This document shows, one piece after another, positions 59,481 through 64,000 of a stretch of 64,000 bases of DNA. The stretch comes from Clostridia bacterium. GTDB lineage: Bacteria; Bacillota; Clostridia; Oscillospirales; CAG-272. The notes beneath the pieces are model-generated. The model was not told the origin of the DNA. It ran no database searches and saw nothing but the letters and a program-made list of their open reading frames with translations. The stretch is taken from positions 20,846-84,845 of the forward strand of contig JAFQPI010000001.1 of the NCBI GenBank assembly GCA_017411805.1. The letters are read 5' to 3'. A program made the position numbers and the translations under genes. Position 1 is the stretch's first letter. The number at the start of each line of letters is the position of its first letter.

Positions 59481-60227
59481 ATGAGTGCTTTGAAGAAAAT
59501 CTTTGATAAAAGTAAAATATGGTTTGCTGTTGCCTGGATCGTTGCTTATTGCGTGCTGATGTCCGTGGGAGATGCGCTGTCAGGACTGATCGGAATCGAA
59601 AAATCGGTGACACTTGTCATCGGAGCGGTACTTTCGGCGATCCTGTTTCGTTTTTTATATAAGAACGATCTGCTCTCAGATTACGGATTGTGCGCTCCGA
59701 AGACGTCCGTAAGGTCAATGCTCTGCTACTTGCCGATACTTATTATGCTGAGCGCAAATCTTTGGTACGGTGTGGCATTGAATAGCAGTGCGATTGAAAC
59801 GGCATTTTGTATTCTTGCAATGTTTTGCGTTGGCTTCCTTGAGGAAGTTATCTTTCGCGGACTGCTTTTTGAGGCAATGCGAAAAGATAACGTCAAGGCT
59901 GCCATCATCGTTTCAAGCGTTACCTTTGGTATTGGTCATATCATCAATCTGTTCAACGGTTCCGGAGCCGGATTGCTTCCGAATCTGCTTCAGATCGTAT
60001 ACGCTACCTCTGCAGGTTTTATGTTTGTGATGATTTATTACAGATCCAAAAGTCTAATCGTTTGTATTGCCGCTCACGGAATATTCAACGCGCTCAGCGT
60101 TTTTGCCGATGAAACAGATGTAACGATCGGGATGCAGATATTGACCGCTCTGTTGCTGACAGTAATAACGGGATCTTACGCACTATATCTTGCGTTTTCG
60201 ATGAAAGATAATAAAAATGATTCATAA
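59481..60227 (+). CDS. CPBP-family intramembrane metalloprotease, second copy
   Basis: 248 residues, about eight transmembrane helices, with EEVIFRGLLFEAM (EExxxR, near residue 121) and a downstream FGIGHIINL with the conserved histidine, then a third HGIFNALS motif with another histidine. It belongs to the same family as the protein at 14632 but the two are not near-identical. Roles in bacteriocin immunity or peptide processing are known for relatives. GGGAG is upstream of the ATG. Confidence 0.85.
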   Translation: MSALKKIFDKSKIWFAVAWIVAYCVLMSVGDALSGLIGIEKSVTLVIGAVLSAILFRFLYKNDLLSDYGLCAPKTSVRSMLCYLPILIMLSANLWYGVALNSSAIETAFCILAMFCVGFLEEVIFRGLLFEAMRKDNVKAAIIVSSVTFGIGHIINLFNGSGAGLLPNLLQIVYATSAGFMFVMIYYRSKSLIVCIAAHGIFNALSVFADETDVTIGMQILTALLLTVITGSYALYLAFSMKDNKNDS

Positions 60228-60292
60228 CATGCCAAGAGCCAATGTATGGTTTGCGCGGGTTTAAGATAACTATAATTTGACGAGGTGATAAC

Positions 60293-61006
60293 ATGGCAAT
60301 GTGGAATCCTTGGAGAGGTTGCAAAAAGTGCAGCGACGGCTGTCTTTATTGCTATATCCATAAGGGCGATGCAAAACGCGGCGTTGATACGAGTATAATC
60401 GAAAAGACAAAGGATTTTGCAAAGCCCATAGAATGCTTGAAAAACGGCAATTACAAAATGAAATCAGGCATTGTATACACTTGCTTTTCCACCGATTTCC
60501 TGATCGAGGAAGCGGACGAATGGCGTCGTGAATGCTGGCAGATGATAAAGGAGCGCGAGGATTGCACGTTTTTGTTTCTCACAAAGCGCATCGAGAGATT
60601 TATGAGCTGTATCCCCGACGATTGGGGCGACGGCTATGAAAACGTGGTTGTTTGCTGTACGGTTGAGAATCAAAAGAACGCAGATTACAAGCTCGGAATT
60701 TTTGAAAAGCTTCCGATCAAGCATAAGTGTATCACTGCTCAGCCGCTTATCGAAGGAATCGACATTGAACGGTATCTTGACGGCATCGAGCTTGTGGTCG
60801 TCGGCGGTGAATCGGATACGAACGCAAGACCGCTCGACTACGATTGGGTGCTCGACATCCGAGAGCAGTGCATAAGGAAAAACGTGTCATTCGAATTCCG
60901 CCAGTGCGGAACGCATTTTGTGAGGGACGGCAAAGAGTATAAACTGCAGACAAAAGATCTGTGCGCTCAGGCGAGAAAAGCGGATATTGACTTTAAGCGC
61001 AATTGA
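60293..61006 (+). CDS. DUF5131 (phage Gp37/Gp68-like) protein, copy 2
   Basis: 237 residues, paralogous to the protein at 44822: MAMWNPWRGCKKCSDGCLYCY, YTCFSTDFLIEEADEWR, FLFLTKRIERF, DDWGDGYENVVVCCTVENQ and VVVGGESDTNARPLDYDWVL all align with copy 1. It has an extra cysteine in the cluster region (C10-x2-C13-x3-C17-x2-C20), giving a radical SAM-like C-x3-C-x2-C spacing that copy 1 lacks. AGGTGAT is the ribosome site. Reaction unknown. Confidence 0.82.
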   Translation: MAMWNPWRGCKKCSDGCLYCYIHKGDAKRGVDTSIIEKTKDFAKPIECLKNGNYKMKSGIVYTCFSTDFLIEEADEWRRECWQMIKEREDCTFLFLTKRIERFMSCIPDDWGDGYENVVVCCTVENQKNADYKLGIFEKLPIKHKCITAQPLIEGIDIERYLDGIELVVVGGESDTNARPLDYDWVLDIREQCIRKNVSFEFRQCGTHFVRDGKEYKLQTKDLCAQARKADIDFKRN

Positions 61007-61091
61007 TATTTGGGATACTGTGACCGTTGAAGAAATTGACGGTTGCGATCCTATAGATCGTCTTAGACATTATATTGGAGAAAACAAATGA
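61005..61091 (+). pseudogene. Probable gene remnant between DUF5131 and deformylase genes
   Basis: An open frame without a credible start runs from the DUF5131 stop region to 61091 and ends DPIDRLRHYIGENK before a TGA that overlaps the next ATG (ATGA). The codon pattern and the coupled stop/start look like the C-terminal end of a lost gene. I do not recognise the source; length is too short for certainty. Confidence 0.35.
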
Positions 61092-61513
61092 TCAAAGAAT
61101 TAATACACGATCCCATCTTCCTTGCGGGGAAGTCGGAGATCGCAACAAAAGAAGATCTGCAGATCGCTCAGGACTTGCTTGAAACGCTTATGGCGCACAA
61201 GGAAAGCTGTGTCGGTATGGCAGCGAATATGATCGGGATGCGCAAGCGTATCATCGCTTTTCTCGACGAGAGCGGACGCAATCCTGACTATATGGTAATG
61301 CTCAATCCCGAGATCATCAAGAAGGACGGCGCGTATGATACCGAGGAAGGTTGTCTGTCGCTTCTCGGCGGCCCCCGTAAGTGTAAACGCTATAAGACTA
61401 TCAAGGTGCAGTATCAGACCCCCGATATGAAACCGCGCATAAAAACCTTCACGGGCTGGACGGCGCAGATCATTCAGCACGAGGTGGATCATTGTAATGG
61501 TGTATTGATATAA
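61088..61513 (+). CDS. Peptide deformylase-like protein
   Basis: 141 residues with deformylase motif 2 EEGCLSLLGG (zinc cysteine, near residue 92) and motif 3 QHEVDHCNG (zinc histidines, near residue 132). Motif 1, normally GxGLAAxQ, reads GMAANMIG, so the glutamine that polarises the substrate carbonyl is replaced by methionine. The protein ends straight after the HExxH motif. This resembles a divergent deformylase branch seen in Firmicutes rather than the essential Def; activity on formyl-methionine is uncertain. GGAG is eight bases before the ATG. Confidence 0.8.
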   Translation: MIKELIHDPIFLAGKSEIATKEDLQIAQDLLETLMAHKESCVGMAANMIGMRKRIIAFLDESGRNPDYMVMLNPEIIKKDGAYDTEEGCLSLLGGPRKCKRYKTIKVQYQTPDMKPRIKTFTGWTAQIIQHEVDHCNGVLI

Positions 61514-61514
61514 T

Positions 61515-63038
61515 ATGGGATACGAATATATTGTAGTTGTAATCGCATCCGCACTTGCGGGTATAGGAACGGGGCTTATAGGATTGAGCGCGGCGACCGC
61601 AATGGTGCCGCTTTTGATCGTCTTGTGCCCCACGTTTGGTGGAGAGCATGGAGCGTATATGGCAACGGCGATCGCGCTTGCAAGCGATATTCTTGGTTCG
61701 GCAGTTACAACGGGCGTATATGCGAAAAATAAAAAAATAGACCTTCGCCACGGGTGGCTGATGGCGGCTTGCATCATCGGTATGTGTACCGTCGGCTCGA
61801 TCGCCGCTTACTTTACGCATCAAAGCGTCCTTGGTGGGTTTTCACTCATTTTATGCGTTGCGATCGGTATCCGCTTTCTGGTCAGCCCCGACTCTAAGGA
61901 ACGTCCCGAAAAGGATGGTAAGGTAAAACTTACGGCAAAGGAGATCGCTGTTTCGCTGTTCTTTGGACTTACTATCGGCTTTGGTACGGGCTTCTTTGGC
62001 ACGGGCGGTGGAATGATGATGCTGATCGTATTTACCGCAATGCTCGGCTACGACCGAAAGACTGCCGTCGGAACGTCCACTTTTATTATGACGTTCACGG
62101 CTCTGATCGCTTCGGTAAGCCATATTCTCATTGAACCGACGATCATTTTGGAATGTTGGGATTTCTTACTGATTGCCATCGCGGTCGCTACCTTCTTTTC
62201 ACTCGTCAGCGCAAAGTTCGCGAACAGAGTCAAGGGTAAGGTCGTCGGCTACGTAACGGGCGCAATCTTGCTCGTCCTCGGTCTTTCTATGATCGCAATC
62301 AATAATATTGACAAGATCGATACCGTCCTTTTGCTTGAATATCTGAAGGTCCTTGGCATTTACGTAGGCTATATCGTTGCGCTTGCCGCCGTACTGATCG
62401 CCGTTCGCTTTACAACCAAGGTGCCCGATTACGTATTCAGAAAGCTCCTTCATTTCGTGGCATTCACGTCCATTCTTCCGCTTGTGCTTTCCACAGATAT
62501 ATGGTGGATCGCCGTCGCGATTGAGGTTCTGTTTTTGATCCTCGTTATTGCCGCGCTGAAATTTTTCGAGCATTTCTCATTCTATAAAAAGTTGTTTGTG
62601 GAAAAGGGGAAGCACGAGGTGATATTCAGTTTCGTTGGGCTTTTCGGGCTGATGACAGTATTGATCGCTATCTTTTGGGGCATCTTTGGCAGAGAGCATC
62701 TTTACATAGCGGTCGGTGCGATCATGGCGTGGGGCCCCGGAGATGCCGTTGCCGCCATTGTCGGAAAGAATATGGGCAAACATAAGCTTCAAGGAAAGTA
62801 TATCGAAGGAACGAAATCCCTCGAGGGCAGTATAGGTATGGCAATTACGTCATTTCTGAGCCTTTTGCCCGTGCTTCTCTTTATGTCCGCGCTTCCTTGG
62901 TACGTGTCGGTGATATTTGCTTTGGTAATTGCACCTGTAGCGTCGCTTACCGAACTCTTCACCAAGGGCGGATGGGATACTGTTACGGTCCCTGCGGTTG
63001 TATCTCTGATCCTTTGTCTGTCTATGCTGTGGGGGTAA
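61515..63038 (+). CDS. Fusion of TSUP transporter domain and dolichol/phytol-kinase-like domain
   Basis: 507 residues in one uninterrupted frame. Residues 1-265 form a TauE/SafE (TSUP) sulfite-exporter-like domain: two half-repeats with SALAGIGTGLIGLSAATAMV and GLTIGFGTGFFGTGGGMMM. Residues about 280-507 resemble the polyprenol (dolichol/phytol) kinase and CDP-alcohol-type family: RKLLHF (309-314), PGDAVAAIVGKNMGKHKL (408-425) and GTKSLEGSIGM (432-442). The linker region (265-285) is hydrophobic. The ATG begins one base past the deformylase stop. Each half alone would be ordinary; the fusion is not one I recognise. Substrate unknown. Confidence 0.8.
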   Translation: MGYEYIVVVIASALAGIGTGLIGLSAATAMVPLLIVLCPTFGGEHGAYMATAIALASDILGSAVTTGVYAKNKKIDLRHGWLMAACIIGMCTVGSIAAYFTHQSVLGGFSLILCVAIGIRFLVSPDSKERPEKDGKVKLTAKEIAVSLFFGLTIGFGTGFFGTGGGMMMLIVFTAMLGYDRKTAVGTSTFIMTFTALIASVSHILIEPTIILECWDFLLIAIAVATFFSLVSAKFANRVKGKVVGYVTGAILLVLGLSMIAINNIDKIDTVLLLEYLKVLGIYVGYIVALAAVLIAVRFTTKVPDYVFRKLLHFVAFTSILPLVLSTDIWWIAVAIEVLFLILVIAALKFFEHFSFYKKLFVEKGKHEVIFSFVGLFGLMTVLIAIFWGIFGREHLYIAVGAIMAWGPGDAVAAIVGKNMGKHKLQGKYIEGTKSLEGSIGMAITSFLSLLPVLLFMSALPWYVSVIFALVIAPVASLTELFTKGGWDTVTVPAVVSLILCLSMLWG

Positions 63039-63044
63039 AAGTTT

Positions 63045-63977
63045 ATGGCTAAATATAAGATTAAAAGAGAATTCTTTCCGTTTTCACATTTCACACCGCC
63101 CATCAGCGAGAAGTTTCTCGCCATGGCTGTGCCGCACATGAAAACGCCGAAATCCATCTTTAAAGACAAGGAGCTTGACGTGAGCCGTCACGAGATTCAA
63201 AGCTACGACGGCGAGAAGATCGAGTGCTTTCTGATGTCGCCAAAGTCGCTGGGAGATAACGCTCCATGCCTCATATACCTTCACGGCGGCGGATTCGTGC
63301 TTGCGGCGGCAGGCTATCACTATAAGAACGCTATGTGCTACGCCCAAGAGGTGGGCTGTAAGGTCGTGTTCGTCAATTACCGCCTCGCTCCGCAAAATCC
63401 CCATCCCGTATTCTTTGAAGATTGCTACGCCGCCATGTGCTGGGCTTACGATCACGCAGAAGCCCTCGGCATCGACATCTCCCGTATCGGCATCGGCGGT
63501 GACAGTGCGGGATCGACACTTGCGGTTGGCGTTTGCATGATGGCAAGAGACAGAAAGCATTCTGTGAAATTCGCTTTTCAGATGCTTCCGTATCCGTTTC
63601 TCGATATGCGCAATAACAGCGAGTCCTGTCAAAAATTTACCGATACACCCATGTGGAACTCTACTTTGTCAAGTCGTATCGCACCCATGACAAAGGTTGA
63701 CAGGAATCATCCAAACTACATCTATTATTCACCTGTAGAAGCCGAGAACTTTGAAGGCCTGCCTCCTGCTTATATTGAAACAGCGGAGTTCGATTGCCTC
63801 CACGATGATGGCATTCTGTACGCAGAAAAGCTCCGCGAGGCGGGTGTCGAGGTCACGCTTAACGAGACCAAAGGCACGATGCACGGCTTTGACATTATGC
63901 AAAAAGCGCAGACTACCAAGACGGCACTTGCGGCGAGAATCGCGTTTATGAAAAAGGTTTTTAAGAGCGATAATTAA
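63045..63977 (+). CDS. Alpha/beta-hydrolase (HSL-type esterase)
   Basis: 310 residues. Hormone-sensitive-lipase-type motifs: oxyanion YLHGGGFVL (near residue 77), nucleophile GIGGDSAGSTLAVG with the catalytic serine in GDSAG, catalytic aspartate in AEFDCLHDD and histidine in GTMHGFD. No signal peptide, so cytoplasmic. It follows the fusion gene by six bases, using the end of that gene as its site region. A frameshifted N-terminal paralogue lies at 46439. The substrate is likely a short acyl ester. Confidence 0.9.
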   Translation: MAKYKIKREFFPFSHFTPPISEKFLAMAVPHMKTPKSIFKDKELDVSRHEIQSYDGEKIECFLMSPKSLGDNAPCLIYLHGGGFVLAAAGYHYKNAMCYAQEVGCKVVFVNYRLAPQNPHPVFFEDCYAAMCWAYDHAEALGIDISRIGIGGDSAGSTLAVGVCMMARDRKHSVKFAFQMLPYPFLDMRNNSESCQKFTDTPMWNSTLSSRIAPMTKVDRNHPNYIYYSPVEAENFEGLPPAYIETAEFDCLHDDGILYAEKLREAGVEVTLNETKGTMHGFDIMQKAQTTKTALAARIAFMKKVFKSDN

Positions 63978-64000
63978 GAATTTGCGGAGGAGAACGCATA

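Noticed and set aside
44822-61006. Phage Gp37/Gp68-like annotation of the two DUF5131 genes taken as signs of a prophage
   Set aside because: No integrase, terminase, capsid, portal or lysis genes occur in the window; DUF5131 is also widespread in bacteria.
1-64000. CRISPR arrays, transposases and rRNA genes
   Set aside because: No regularly spaced repeats, transposase motifs or rRNA sequence were seen.

Overview
The window looks like a chromosomal segment of a spore-forming, anaerobic Clostridia-type Firmicute, probably an uncultured gut lineage. Support: Gram-positive ribosome-binding sites (GGAGG) before most genes; many sigma-A promoters with exact 17-bp spacing; sporulation genes (sigG, a cwlD-like amidase, a DacF-like carboxypeptidase, a SpoVB-like flippase, a SpoIID/SleC-like protein); a Gram-positive LexA box; and IreB and NrdR homologues. 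Genus cannot be told from the sequence alone.

Layout. 0-2.3 kb: end of a spore cell-wall gene pair, then an ECF sigma/anti-sigma pair with its own ECF-type promoter. 2.46-2.8 kb: tRNA-Leu(CAA) followed by a structured direct-repeat cassette. 2.9-7.3 kb: two-component system, rplS with leader, a flavoprotein, sigG. 7.3-10.4 kb (minus strand): Crp/Fnr regulator plus an ABC importer of the sulfonate/nitrate/NMT1 type. 10.5-15.3 kb: sugar-activation operon (nucleotidyltransferase, NahK-like kinase, GalE, GalM) plus a CPBP protease. 15.4-21.6 kb: DacF, Pgi, a P-loop protein, GuaB, RadC and a winged-helix protein. 21.6-28.1 kb (minus): TrmO, RadA, phosphodiesterase, CwlD, AcpP, a catalytically degenerate DD-carboxypeptidase homologue, RibF, IreB.

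28.3-33.6 kb holds the most notable locus: a three-gene operon of a TerB-N/TerB-C protein, a BrxD-like (DUF2791) ATPase and a BrxHI/Lhr-like helicase, with a consensus promoter and a terminator and without the BREX methylase or phosphatase. 34-44.7 kb returns to housekeeping genes: NrdR, pyruvate kinase tail-to-tail with GTP-type PEPCK, SOS-regulated LexA, a MacB-like ABC exporter, SpoVB-like flippase and a cytidylate-kinase-like protein.

44.7-64 kb is an accessory region of small, mostly same-strand genes: two DUF5131 paralogues, an EamA transporter, a frameshifted and truncated esterase with a full paralogue 17 kb away, an ABC-2/LytTR/DUF3021 module, a large surface glycerophosphodiesterase, a run of orphan enzymes (methyltransferase, alpha/alpha-type protein, GyrI-like, AttH-like lipocalin, URO-D-like, radical SAM, GNAT, CPBP), a deformylase-like protein and an unusual fusion of a TSUP transporter domain to a dolichol/phytol-kinase-like domain. 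No CRISPR array, rRNA, transposase or prophage was seen.
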